From an uncultured Prevotellaceae bacterium (lineage in GTDB: Bacteria > Bacteroidota > Bacteroidia > Bacteroidales > Bacteroidaceae), in assembly GCA_902774815.1 (NCBI GenBank), contig CACYJV010000037.1:1-64000 (forward strand): a DNA stretch of 64,000 nt, given 5' to 3'. The position numbers were made by a program, and so were the translations under genes. Below, piece after piece: positions 22,521 to 32,700 of this stretch. The notes under the pieces are model-generated. The model did no database searches. It saw only the letters and a list, made by a program, of their open reading frames with translations, and was not told where the DNA came from. Position 1 is the stretch's first letter. Each line of letters begins with the position of its first letter.

Positions 22521-23761
22521 ATTTTTCGCGCCTTTACATCCTTGGCATTGTAGGGTTCCTCCTGCTAGTGTTTATCGTGGAGTACCGCATGCCGCGACGC
22601 TACAATTGGAATCCTACGTTTAGTGCCCGTAGCGAGCAACCCTTCGGTTGTCAGCTTTTTGACAGCGTGCTTTCCGCAAACATGCCTAAAGGTTATCAGG
22701 TGACACGACAGACATTGTATCAACTACAGCAAGCCGACTCCGTTCATCCGCGGGCAATAATGATATTGGGTGAATCTCTTTATGACATGGAGGATATCGA
22801 TATCAAGACTATGTTTCGGATGGCTGAACGTGGAAACAGATTCCTATTGGCAGGCGAATCCTTCAGCCCACAGTTGAAGGACACATTGGTCATCTATACG
22901 ACAATTGATTGGGATACGCAAACCCAAAAGATGGGATTGCCCCAAAACTACACACGCGACTCGCTCATCGCATGGGTGGGGGGCAATTCTGCTTACCCTC
23001 CTCGCACATTCATGCTCTATCCGCAGATGGGAGAACACCATATCTTGATTGATACCGAATCGGATGCTATTCAACGTGTTTACCGTGCGTTGGCCATCAG
23101 TCCGAAGAGCGACACATGGATGACGGCTATGGAATTCCCGATAGGCAAGGGTAGCATCATCATGGTGTCAACTCCACTGCTGTTTACCAACTATGGAATA
23201 CTCGACAATGAAGGTCGCGATTACGTGATGCGTATACTCAACGGGTTGAAGGACTTGCCTTTGGTACGTACTACGGCCTATTTGCCTACTTACGACCGTG
23301 GGGTGGATGATTCACCGCTACGCTACTTCCTTGCACACCCACCTTTGCGCTGGGCTATCTACCTCGCGATGCTCACAATAATAGCATTCATGTTCTTTAC
23401 AGCGCGGCGCCGTCAGCGTGCCATCCCTATCGTAAAGGAACCTGAGAACCGGTCGATGGAGTTCGTTGATTTGATAGCTAAGCTCTACGAGCAGCGCCGT
23501 GACTATCGTGACATCACATTGAAGAAGTTTGTCTACTTCGCCGATGACTTGCGACGGCAGTTGCACATAGATATTACCGATACTGCAGAGGATGTCCAGA
23601 ACATCGGTCTTCTGGCACATGCAACAGGGTTGGAGGGTAGTGATATTGCCCTATTGCTGAGTGAACTGCGTCGTTTACATCTTGACGAGTCGCCGATTAC
23701 AAAGAAACAGGCGGCCCTATATATAGGCAGAATGAATGAAATCGTAAAACAAATAACATAA
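22517..23761 (+). CDS. DUF4350 domain protein
   Basis: 414 residues: N-terminal membrane anchor (about 4-22, LYILGIVGFLLLVFIVEY), a large periplasmic domain of DUF4350 type (RSEQPFGCQLFDSVLSANMP, FLLAGESFSP, LLFTNYGILD), a second membrane segment (about 275-292, WAIYLAMLTIIAFMFFTA) and a cytosolic C-terminal tail. Its stop is followed immediately by the MoxR start. Members are always found near MoxR and DUF58 genes; role unknown. Confidence 0.8.
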   Translation: MNFSRLYILGIVGFLLLVFIVEYRMPRRYNWNPTFSARSEQPFGCQLFDSVLSANMPKGYQVTRQTLYQLQQADSVHPRAIMILGESLYDMEDIDIKTMFRMAERGNRFLLAGESFSPQLKDTLVIYTTIDWDTQTQKMGLPQNYTRDSLIAWVGGNSAYPPRTFMLYPQMGEHHILIDTESDAIQRVYRALAISPKSDTWMTAMEFPIGKGSIIMVSTPLLFTNYGILDNEGRDYVMRILNGLKDLPLVRTTAYLPTYDRGVDDSPLRYFLAHPPLRWAIYLAMLTIIAFMFFTARRRQRAIPIVKEPENRSMEFVDLIAKLYEQRRDYRDITLKKFVYFADDLRRQLHIDITDTAEDVQNIGLLAHATGLEGSDIALLLSELRRLHLDESPITKKQAALYIGRMNEIVKQIT

Positions 23762-24730
23762 ATGGAACAGCAAGAAAGAATCAACCTCGAGCAGTTTGCC
23801 GAGAAGATGAATGCCTTACGGCAGAACATCGGACGCGTCATTGTGGGACAGGAGGAGACAGTCGACCTTGTCCTCACGGCTATTCTGGCCGATGGCCATG
23901 TGCTCATTGAAGGTGTGCCAGGTGTGGCAAAGACATTGTTGGCACGACTCATTGCCCGACTCGTCGATACACGCTTCAGTCGCATACAGTTCACGCCCGA
24001 TCTCATGCCGAGCGATGTGCTTGGCACGACGGTGTTCAACATGAAGACGCAGTCTTTCGATTTCCATCCGGGACCCGTGTTTGCCGATGTCGTGCTGGTC
24101 GATGAGATAAACCGTGCTCCTGCCAAGACACAGGCAGCTTTGTTTGAGGTAATGGAGGAACGGCAGGTGACCATCGATGGTGAGACGCATCGCATGGGCG
24201 ATGTATACACCATCATTGCCACGCAAAACCCAGTGGAACAGGAGGGTACTTACAAATTGCCAGAGGCGCAAACCGACCGCTTTCTCATGAAGATTACGAT
24301 GGGTTATCCGTCGATTGATGAAGAAGTCGCCATCCTGGAGCGCCATCATGCCAATGCAACCTTTGTGAAATTGGACGACGTGAAGCCCGTGATTACTCAC
24401 GATGAACTGCTTCAGTTGCGCCAGATGATGCAAAAAGTATTTGTTGAGCCATCGTTGTTGCGCTACATCGCTTCCATTGTTCAACTGTCACGACAGTCGA
24501 AGGCTATTTTTCTCGGTGCCTCGCCCCGCGCCTCTGTAGCCATGTTGCAAGCCTCAAAAGCCTATGCACTACTGCAAGGACGCGACTTTGTAACGCCCGA
24601 CGACATCAAACAGGTGACGCCCAGTATTCTTCAGCATCGTCTTATCCTTAATGCAGAGGCTGAGATGGAGGGGCATACCCCCTTGAAGGTTGCCCAGCGA
24701 CTCATTGAAAAGGTGGAAGTGCCAAAATAA
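23762..24730 (+). CDS. MoxR-family AAA+ ATPase
   Basis: 322 residues, cytosolic. Walker A GVPGVAKT (51-58), Walker B VVLVDEINRAP (about 110-120), sensor 1 in IIATQNPVEQEGTY and a C-terminal lid with sensor 2 (GASPRASVAML). MoxR ATPases act as chaperones that help mature or regulate partner complexes, often with DUF58/VWA proteins, which matches the following gene. The start directly abuts the previous stop. Confidence 0.95.
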   Translation: MEQQERINLEQFAEKMNALRQNIGRVIVGQEETVDLVLTAILADGHVLIEGVPGVAKTLLARLIARLVDTRFSRIQFTPDLMPSDVLGTTVFNMKTQSFDFHPGPVFADVVLVDEINRAPAKTQAALFEVMEERQVTIDGETHRMGDVYTIIATQNPVEQEGTYKLPEAQTDRFLMKITMGYPSIDEEVAILERHHANATFVKLDDVKPVITHDELLQLRQMMQKVFVEPSLLRYIASIVQLSRQSKAIFLGASPRASVAMLQASKAYALLQGRDFVTPDDIKQVTPSILQHRLILNAEAEMEGHTPLKVAQRLIEKVEVPK

Positions 24731-24731
24731 A

Positions 24732-24775
24732 TCGTAAATCTGTAAATTGTAGATCTATAAATAGTAAATAGCAAC
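24732..24775 (+). repeat. Heptad leader repeat before DUF58 gene
   Basis: AATCGTA, AATCTGT, AAATTGT, AGATCTA, TAAATAG, TAAATAG then CAAC and the ATG. Confidence 0.78.
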
Positions 24776-26104
24776 ATGTTTCTGGCGCGAAGATTCTATA
24801 TGGCTATGACAGTCGTCATCCTCACGATTGGAGGCGGCTACCTCTGGCTCCCGTTGTTCTCCATCGGGCGTTGGATGCTCTTCGCGCTGTTGTTTTTACT
24901 CGTGGTTGATCTTGTGCTGCTCTATTGGCCATGGACAAAACAATCCCCAACACTCTCAGCTACGCGCCACTGCGCTGACCGCTTCTCGAATGGTGACGAC
25001 AATGCAGTCAGCATTACTGTTGAAGACCGCTATCCCTTCCCTGTCGCAGTCGATATTATTGACGAGGTGCCTGCTGGGTTAACGCCTAACTGGTCCGTGT
25101 CCAAGGAAAGTGGGCTTTATTCACTCCATCCCACGCGGCGAGGTATCTACTCCTTTGGTCATATCCGTCTCTTTGCCCACACCAGAGTTGGCTTGGTGCA
25201 ACGACGTTTCACCACGGGCAATCCTCAAGAGGTAAAGGTTTACCCCTCTTTTGCACGACTCAGTCAGTATGAGTTCCTGGCTATTCACAATAACCTTACG
25301 GAACAAGGCATCAAGCGTATCCGTCGAGTGGGACATCATACCGAGTTTGAACAAATCAAGGACTATGTTACAGGCGACGACTACCGCACTATTAACTGGA
25401 GAGCTACTGCGCGCCGTCATCAACTCATGGTGAATGTCTATCAGGACGAACGCTCCCAGCAAATCTATAGTTTGATTGACAAAGGTCGTGTCATGCAACA
25501 GGCCTTCTGTGGCATGACACTGTTGGACTATGCCATCAATGCCTCGTTGGCACTTTCCTATGTGGCCATGCGCAAAGATGATCGCCCTGGACTTATTACC
25601 TTCGCCGATCATGTAGACACCATACTTCCTCCTCCTACGGCTAGAATGGGTATGGGGCCGCTGATGGAAAGACTCTATGCACAACAGACAGAGTTTGGCG
25701 AAACAGACTATAGCGCTTTGTGCGTGAGTGTGAACAAACACATCACGAAACGATCGCTACTCATACTATACACCAACTTTACTACGCTTGTGGCGCTTCG
25801 CCGGCAGTTGCCTTACCTGCAGCAACTCAATAGCCGTCATAGGTTGTTGGTGGTGTTTTTTGAGGAGTCCAAGCCCGCTGTCCATATCACATCTCAAGCA
25901 AAGCTCGCCCCCACATATTCCTCTCCTCTTATGGAAAGGCAGACCTCTAGCCTCTTTCACTCTGTCATTGCTGAGAAGTTCGTTTACGAAAAGCGGCTTA
26001 TTGTATCGTTGTTGAAACAACATGGCATCGCCGCCCTGCTAACCCCACCCGAGAACTTGTCAGTTAATGTCATCAATAAATATCTTGAGATCAAAAATAC
26101 TTAA
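24776..26104 (+). CDS. DUF58 domain protein
   Basis: 442 residues. Two membrane segments near the N-terminus (YMAMTVVILTIGGGYLWLPL and WMLFALLFLLVVDLVLLYW), a beta-rich periplasmic-type domain, and the DUF58 signature around residues 200-215 (YVTGDDYRTINWRATARRHQ) followed by a VWA-like fold (QIYSLIDKGRVM, RPGLITFADHVD). A usual MoxR partner. Last gene of the operon that begins with SpoIIM. Confidence 0.9.
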   Translation: MFLARRFYMAMTVVILTIGGGYLWLPLFSIGRWMLFALLFLLVVDLVLLYWPWTKQSPTLSATRHCADRFSNGDDNAVSITVEDRYPFPVAVDIIDEVPAGLTPNWSVSKESGLYSLHPTRRGIYSFGHIRLFAHTRVGLVQRRFTTGNPQEVKVYPSFARLSQYEFLAIHNNLTEQGIKRIRRVGHHTEFEQIKDYVTGDDYRTINWRATARRHQLMVNVYQDERSQQIYSLIDKGRVMQQAFCGMTLLDYAINASLALSYVAMRKDDRPGLITFADHVDTILPPPTARMGMGPLMERLYAQQTEFGETDYSALCVSVNKHITKRSLLILYTNFTTLVALRRQLPYLQQLNSRHRLLVVFFEESKPAVHITSQAKLAPTYSSPLMERQTSSLFHSVIAEKFVYEKRLIVSLLKQHGIAALLTPPENLSVNVINKYLEIKNT

Positions 26105-26106
26105 TC

Positions 26107-26140
26107 AACAATCGTAAATCTGTAAATTGTAAATAAACAA
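26107..26140 (+). repeat. Heptad leader repeat before Xaa-Pro peptidase
   Basis: ATCGTAA, ATCTGTA, AATTGTA, AATAAAC then AA and ATG. Shares the first 20 bases almost exactly with the leader of the DUF58 gene. Confidence 0.75.
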
Positions 26141-27925
26141 ATGCCTATGACTATCAACGAACGAATCCAAGCGTTGCGCACAGAGATGCAGCGCGAGAAT
26201 TTGGCAGCCTACATTTTCACAAGTACCGATCCTCACAATGGTGAGTACGTGCCCGATCATTGGAAGGGCCGCGAATGGATCAGCGGTTTCAATGGTTCGG
26301 CTGGCACGGCTGTTGTTACGATGAATGCCGCCGCACTATGGACGGATTCTCGCTACTTCCTCGCTGCAGAGGAACAACTCAGCGGTACAGAGTTTCAACT
26401 CATGAAGCTGAAAATCCCTGGCACGCCTACTATCCCTGAATGGCTCGGCCAACAGTTGCGCGACAGTCGTTCTAAGGAGGTTGCCGCAGATGGAATGACC
26501 AACTCTGCCGCCTTCATAGAAGACCTAATCCATGACCTGCGGAAGGAGGGAGGACTCACACTGCGCACCAATTACGATCCTTTGCGCTTCATCTGGCCCG
26601 ATCGTCCGAAGATTCCCATGAATCCCGTGGAGATACATCCGCTGAAATATGCTGGTGAGGACACGGTTTCGAAGCTCCGTCGCATTCGTGAGGCCCTGCG
26701 ACGCCAACATGCTGATGGTATGCTCGTTTCTGCCCTCGATGATATCGCTTGGACTCTCAACCTACGCGGTACAGATGTTCATTGCAATCCTGTCTTTGTC
26801 AGCTATCTACTTATCTCTCAGACAAAGACAACCTTATTTATAAATAAGGAGAAACTGCCTGTTGATGTGCAAGCCTATTTGCATGACTGTGGCGTGGATG
26901 TCGATGACTACCAAAACGTATCGCGCGGCTTGCACGACTATTTTGAGTACAACATACTTCTCGATCCCAATGAGACCAGTTACTCGTTACTTAAGGCTGT
27001 GCAACGTGAGATTGTGCGCGACTCATCGCCCATTGCCTCAATGAAGACCATTAAAAACCCTACTGAGATAGAAGGCTTTCGTCGTGCGATGATCAAGGAT
27101 GGCGTGGCAATGGTGAAGTTCATGCGCTGGTTGCAGCCTGCCGTGGAAGCAGGTGGGCAGAGTGAAATCTCCCTTGACCAGAAACTCACTACCCTCCGTG
27201 CCGAACAGGAGGGATTTCGCGACATTTCCTTCGACACCATCTGCGGTTATGAGCATCATGGAGCCATCATTCATTATGAGGCAACGCCCGAGACGGACAT
27301 CCCAGTAGAGCCTCATGGTTTGCTTCTGCTCGATAGTGGAGCGCAATACCTCGATGGTACCACCGACATTACGCGCACCATCGCCCTTGGCCCCATCACT
27401 GAAGAACAACGTCACATCTATACTCTTGTTCTGCGTGGCCACATACAACTGTCGCGTTGCATTTTCCCACGTGGGGCCGCAGGCACACAGATGGATGTCT
27501 TGGCACGACAGTACATGTGGCGCGAAGGTATCAACTATCTACACGGCACAGGCCATGGCGTGGGACAGTATCTCAGCGTTCACGAAGGTCCTCACCAGTT
27601 CCGCATGGAATGGAAACCAGCCCCCTTTGTCGAAGGAATGACTGTCACCGACGAGCCTGGCATCTACCTGCCAGGTCGCTTTGGCGTTCGCATTGAGAAC
27701 ACCCTGCTTGTCGTACCCTATATGGAGGGAGAGTTCGGGCCGTTCCTACAGTTCGATCCTCTCACGCTTTGTCCTATAGACCTGACACCTATCGTGCGTG
27801 AAGAGATGCTGCCTGAGGAAATCAGTTGGCTCAATGCCTATCATCAGCGCGTTTATGACACGCTTTCTCCTTACCTCGATGACGACCATCGGGCTTGGCT
27901 GCGCAACGCATGCAGGCCTTTGTAA
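26141..27925 (+). CDS. Xaa-Pro aminopeptidase (M24B)
   Basis: 594 residues, cytosolic aminopeptidase P family, removing an N-terminal residue preceding proline. Two creatinase-like N-terminal domains (IQALRTEMQRENLAAYIFTS; ALDDIAWTLNLRG) precede the pita-bread catalytic domain. Metal ligands are D398 and D409 (LLLDSG, DGTTDITRT), H472 (HGTGHGVGQ), E505 (TDEPGIYLPG) and E519 (IENTLL). A C-terminal M24-C domain follows. ATG at 26147 is an alternative start. Probably recycles proline-containing peptides. Normal length. Confidence 0.94.
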   Translation: MPMTINERIQALRTEMQRENLAAYIFTSTDPHNGEYVPDHWKGREWISGFNGSAGTAVVTMNAAALWTDSRYFLAAEEQLSGTEFQLMKLKIPGTPTIPEWLGQQLRDSRSKEVAADGMTNSAAFIEDLIHDLRKEGGLTLRTNYDPLRFIWPDRPKIPMNPVEIHPLKYAGEDTVSKLRRIREALRRQHADGMLVSALDDIAWTLNLRGTDVHCNPVFVSYLLISQTKTTLFINKEKLPVDVQAYLHDCGVDVDDYQNVSRGLHDYFEYNILLDPNETSYSLLKAVQREIVRDSSPIASMKTIKNPTEIEGFRRAMIKDGVAMVKFMRWLQPAVEAGGQSEISLDQKLTTLRAEQEGFRDISFDTICGYEHHGAIIHYEATPETDIPVEPHGLLLLDSGAQYLDGTTDITRTIALGPITEEQRHIYTLVLRGHIQLSRCIFPRGAAGTQMDVLARQYMWREGINYLHGTGHGVGQYLSVHEGPHQFRMEWKPAPFVEGMTVTDEPGIYLPGRFGVRIENTLLVVPYMEGEFGPFLQFDPLTLCPIDLTPIVREEMLPEEISWLNAYHQRVYDTLSPYLDDDHRAWLRNACRPL

Positions 27926-27979
27926 ATCAATAGCGTCAATTAATTCTTAGAGTTTTTAACCCCTTAAAACAAAAGTAAC

Positions 27980-28225
27980 ATGACTAATTTTATTGTTGCA
28001 ATCGTAGTAGGAATCCTTGCTGGTTTTATCGCCAGCAAGATCACAGGCGGCGAAGGTAAAGGCTGCTGGATTGATTTGTTCCTCGGACTCGTCGGCGGTG
28101 TCGTTGGCAAGTGGTTATTTGATCTTCTTGGCATCCACTGGGAACCAGGATGGTTGAGCAGCATCGGAACGGCTACCATTGGTGCCGTCATCGTGCTGTG
28201 GATTTGGAATAAGCTTAAGAAATAA
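27980..28225 (+). CDS. GlsB/YeaQ/YmgE family membrane protein
   Basis: 81 residues, three membrane segments (IVAIVVGILAGFIASKI; LFLGLVGGVVGKWLFDLL; IGTATIGAVIVLWIW) with the family's glycine pattern, formerly called transglycosylase-associated protein. Inner membrane; often linked to stress response, no known mechanism. No clear promoter was seen in the 54 bases before the start. Confidence 0.88.
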   Translation: MTNFIVAIVVGILAGFIASKITGGEGKGCWIDLFLGLVGGVVGKWLFDLLGIHWEPGWLSSIGTATIGAVIVLWIWNKLKK

Positions 28226-28258
28226 ACGTCACAATCCTAACGACGAGTTTTTTCCGAA

Positions 28259-29668
28259 GTGATACGTAGAAAGAAATTCGGGAAAGCCCTGGTGGCATGG
28301 CTGTTGTCAGTCTTAATGACAATGGCCATGCAGCTGTCCTTTTCTGCTTGTAACAGTCGTGGCGATGCTGAAACTCATTATGCCGAGGCTCGACAGTTGG
28401 AACAACAAGGACGTAAGGCTGAGGCCATGAAGGCCTATAAGTTGGCACAGAACGAGGGTGGTACATCTAAATGGGCTGTAGAGTCCTCTCTAGCCATGGG
28501 TAATTTGCAACTCATGGCAGGTAATCGCGACGAAGCCCTGACCGAGTTTCGGCGTGCATTCGACTTGTCGCAGGCAGGTCATGACACATTACGCATGGTC
28601 TATTCGCTGCGCGACATGTCACGTTGCTTGCGTTCACCTGAATGGATTGCTTCTGCAGCCAATTGCTTTGCTAAAGCAGATGCGTTGGCGCAAGCAGGCC
28701 GATTTAACGATGCGCGTGCCGACCTTTGGCCCGAGTGGGTAGACGTTGCATTGCAGCAGGGTGACACGACACAAGTGCGCAAACTGCTTGAGAATATTGA
28801 AAAGTTGGAGAGCGTTGGCACACAAGTGGCATCAGGGAAGCAGGCCGAAGAGAGTCTTGGGGCTATGTGGTTGGCTCGGGGACGTGCATTGATGGCGCTT
28901 AACCGATACGATGAAGCTGAAGAGGCTCTGTTACGAGCTAGCGAAAGCCAAAACGTGAAGACACATGCCGCTGCTACGATGTTGCTTTCACAGATGGAGA
29001 GCGGCAATGGCCGATACGAGTCTGCATGGCTAAGTGCCATGGAGTGTGTGGCAATGATGGATAGTGTGAACCGCCAGACCGTGCGTGAGAATGGCGATTT
29101 GGTTTCGTCGCTTGAAAGTCAGATTGAGATTGAACGCGAGAACGGACGATTACGGCTTCGCCTATGGGGCATTGCCTTGCTTGCCCTGCTGTCAGTGGTA
29201 GCATTGGTGATCTTTTTCCGTTGGCGGATGCAGCGGTTGCAGGCGCAAATGGTAACCCAAAGCCGTCAGCAGGAGGAACAACGATTGGCTGCTTCTGAGC
29301 AAAACCGCTCACAACAGGACCATTTGTTGGCGACATTCCGCCAATCCGCTGTCTTCGTAGAATGTGATCGAATCGGCCAGGGTGGCAATGGTGACTTGAA
29401 TGATGATTCTTGGGCACAGTTGCAGACTCTTCTAAACGAGCATGCTGATGGTTTCGTGAATCGATTGGTGGTATTCTATCCTTCTATAAAACCTGCAGAA
29501 CTACGCATGTGCTGCCTTATTCGGTTGGGAATGGGTAATCTTCAGATTTCAAACATCTTTCATCGGACACAACAGGCAACGACCAATGCTCGTAAGCGTC
29601 TTTTCCAGCGCATCTTTGGAAGGGATGGATCGGCTGAGGAACTCAATCGGTGGCTGATCTCATTTTGA
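28259..29668 (+). CDS. TPR-containing membrane regulator with C-terminal helix-turn-helix-like domain
   Basis: 469 residues from a GTG start, the only start that keeps the full signal-type N-terminus (IRRKKFGKALVAWLLSVLMT, then lipobox-like SFSAC). Residues about 37-290 form TPR-like helices (HYAEARQLEQQGRKAEAMKA). A membrane segment lies at about 300-320 (LWGIALLALLSVVALVIFF), then a coiled coil and a C-terminal domain (PAELRMCCLIRLGMGNLQIS, ATTNARKRLFQRIFG) resembling the LuxR-like DNA-binding part of Bacteroidota TPR sensors. I infer that it senses an envelope signal and regulates nearby genes. Confidence 0.78.
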   Translation: MIRRKKFGKALVAWLLSVLMTMAMQLSFSACNSRGDAETHYAEARQLEQQGRKAEAMKAYKLAQNEGGTSKWAVESSLAMGNLQLMAGNRDEALTEFRRAFDLSQAGHDTLRMVYSLRDMSRCLRSPEWIASAANCFAKADALAQAGRFNDARADLWPEWVDVALQQGDTTQVRKLLENIEKLESVGTQVASGKQAEESLGAMWLARGRALMALNRYDEAEEALLRASESQNVKTHAAATMLLSQMESGNGRYESAWLSAMECVAMMDSVNRQTVRENGDLVSSLESQIEIERENGRLRLRLWGIALLALLSVVALVIFFRWRMQRLQAQMVTQSRQQEEQRLAASEQNRSQQDHLLATFRQSAVFVECDRIGQGGNGDLNDDSWAQLQTLLNEHADGFVNRLVVFYPSIKPAELRMCCLIRLGMGNLQISNIFHRTQQATTNARKRLFQRIFGRDGSAEELNRWLISF

Positions 29669-29670
29669 TA

Positions 29671-29721
29671 TGTGAACTTTAAGTGAAGGAGCTTTTTGTA
29701 ATGTGAAGTAAATGTGAAGTC
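29671..29721 (+). promoter_or_regulatory. TGTGAA-type direct repeats upstream of the large surface gene
   Basis: ATGTGAACTTT-AAGTGAAGGAG and ATGTGAAGTAA-ATGTGAAGTCG give four copies of (T/A)GTGAA in two pairs, each pair 11 bp apart, that is about one helical turn. They lie just upstream of the promoter at 29728-29758 and may bind a regulator. Confidence 0.5.
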
Positions 29722-29727
29722 GAAAAG

Positions 29728-29758
29728 TTGACCATTCATTGAAATTCCATTATCTTTG
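29728..29758 (+). promoter_or_regulatory. Promoter of the large surface protein gene
   Basis: -33 TTG (29728-29730), 20-bp spacer, -7 TATCTTTG (29751-29758), leader about 20 nt. Confidence 0.8.
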
Positions 29759-29785
29759 CAGCATCAATCAAATAAATAGAGTCGT

Positions 29786-32700
29786 ATGAGAAGGAGTTTT
29801 TTTGCTTTCGTGATATGGATATCGTGCAGTCTGCTGGCTGCGGGAGCTTCTGCAGCGTGCCTTCCCTCTTGTCCTTTGGGGGACGAAAGGAGTGAGCATT
29901 CCGACTCGTTGCTGATGCTTCATCAAGAGAATTTCGATCGGTTTAGCCAGCAATTTCCGCAGGAACGTGTCTACCTGCATTTCGACAACACCTCCTATTA
30001 TAAGGGCGAGCATATCTGGTTCAAGGCCTATGTTGTCGATGGCGCTTCACTAAAGCCGTCGAACTTGAGCCGAATCCTATATGTTGAACTGGTCAATCCC
30101 ATAGGTTTCCCCGTTGAAACGCAGAAACTTATGGTCAGAAACGGGCAGACTAGTGGGTCTTTTCTGCTGAAGGATACGCTCAACGCAGGTTTTTACGAGG
30201 TCCGTGCCTATACGGCATGGATGCTGAACTTTACCCCTGGCGTGCCAGCGTCGACCAAGAAAAGTGGTGACAACTATGGTCATGGCTGGGATCGGTTGTC
30301 GGGAGTTCTTGCTAAAGATTTCTATGGCGAGCGATTCCAGGAGTATCTGCGTGGCAATGCTGGTATTTTTAGCCGTGTGTTCCCTATTTACGAGAGTGTG
30401 GAGAAGGGACAATATGGCCAGAAACGTATACCTCGTCTACCTAAAGCGACGGCCTCTCTCATCGAAAAGGAGAAAGATAAACTGAAAATTGACTTTTATC
30501 CTGAAGGTGGAAACATGGTGCGCGGTGTTCCTACGCGTGTGGCTTTCCAAGCCCGTAGCACAGAAGGGCGTACGCTAAACATTGAAGGACGGCTTGTGCG
30601 TAATGGCAAGGACATCGGTACATTCCATACTGACTATGCTGGACGGGGCCTGTTTAGTATGATCAGCGACGAGAGCGACGAAGCAGAGGACGAACTGATG
30701 CGTGGATTGAAGTTATGTGTCAGCTACGAAGGGCATGAATACACCTTCCGCCTGCCCCGTGCCCATCGGCGTGGCTATGTGTTGAATGTTTTCTCCACAA
30801 CTGGCGATGCCCTGCGTGCCAGTGTGGCTCGCAATAGTCAGACTGACGGTTTGCGTTTGGGGTTGAGTGTCACTTCGCGTGGAACGACTCTCTATTACGA
30901 TGTGCTTGACATGACCGAGACAGAGCGCACCAGTGTCGTCGTTGACAAGGCTTCCTTGCAGACGGGTGTGAATATCTTCACGCTATTTACCGAAGAGGGC
31001 AAGGTGCTGGCACAGCGCGAGGTGTTCGTCAACAACCACGATATGGACGGACTACGGCTGCAAGTATCAATGGCAGAGGATGCGGCATCGTTGAAACCCT
31101 ATGAGAAAGTGACCCTCGATTGCCAACTTGTTGATGCAGATGGGCAACCTGTAAAGGAGCGTAATAAGTTGTCGATGGCCATTACTGACGGACTCTATCA
31201 CGACGGAACCTATGCCGATGGCAATGTGTTGTCGTACTTGTTGCTCGGCAGTGAAGTGAAGGGTTTCATTCCACATCCCGAATACTATTTTGAGGCAGAT
31301 GACCACGAACATCGAGCAGCCCTCGACCTGCTGATGATGGTGCAGGGGTGGACGCGCTACGACTTTGAACGAATGATGAGTGGTGAACGCTGGGATCCGT
31401 TGATGGCTGTGGAGCGTGGACTGAACTTCCGAGGACGTGTCGTCGACGACCATGGAGAATACGAATATGTTCTATGGAAGAACCTAAAGAAGCCGATGTG
31501 GGTATACAACGAACTGATCACTCCCTATGATGGTATCGTTTCGGCAGAGATTAAGACCGACTCTTTGGGTTTTTTCATGTTCAACTTGAATCCCTTCTTT
31601 GGTACATCCCGCATGGCACTCACGCTGAACGAAAACAGTGCTGAGGTCATTGGAAAGATTGCTGCAGGTGTGGGCGGTCATAACTTCTCCGTCTACAAAC
31701 ACAAGCGACCAGGTTATTTGTTGGGTAAGCACATTATTCCAATGAATGTCTATTCGCCCGTTGCTCGCAACTACGACTACTACGAGACCAGTGCCTTGAA
31801 TGAGCCTGTCGACAATAACATTTTCCGTAATGGATATATGGCGACGAACAACACGGTGGCTCCGTTCACCTACTACGACCGCCGCAGTCAGGCTTACGTT
31901 TTACCCGAGGTGAAGAAGACCAAGCGCCGTGGTTGGGCCGATTTCCGTGAGGTAAAGCCTGTCGCTGTCATCGATGTGCGTCAGATGATGTCGTACTTGT
32001 CAAATATCTTTGGCACCATTAACGACTTCCATTTTAATACACATCTTACGCATCTGTTTAATTACCATGACGACGATTTCCGTCTTATAGGACAGGACAT
32101 GGCAATTGGCGGTTGGTGGCAACCCAATGATGCAAGGGAAGACCTCTATCAGAACAACTTTGCCGACGATCGCTTCTTTGCAGACATGGAGCAGGCCCAT
32201 CGGGAGGAGAACGAACTCAAGCTGAAAGGACTGAATGCAGACAAGAAAGCTGCAGCCACCACGGCTGGTAATGCTGCCAATTCGATGAGAGACTACAATA
32301 AATGGCACTCTTACAAGGACTATAAGTTCGACCAGGCTTTCCATTCTTACCACAATTTCTACAAGTTGTTGATGCTAATGGGCCTCGATGGTATGAACCT
32401 GACGTTCATCGATGCTCCGGAGTATGGTCGGCAGACTATTTTCCGTGAGCCCGGCTTCTACGGACGCAAAGAGAATCTTGCTCCAGGCATGCAGTTCTTC
32501 CCTGCCGACGTGAACTTCAGCAAGCTTTATCTCTATGCTGATGCCGACGATCGCCGCTTGATTCATCAGGAGGGACGTTATCGCGAGGTGTTGGAACCTT
32601 ATATTGCAGAACGAGCAACGAGTTACACGTCGCCACTGACATCGATCATCAATTTTAAGACCGATCCGCTCTATCCTGCCGGTCTGCCGCAGCCCGATTT

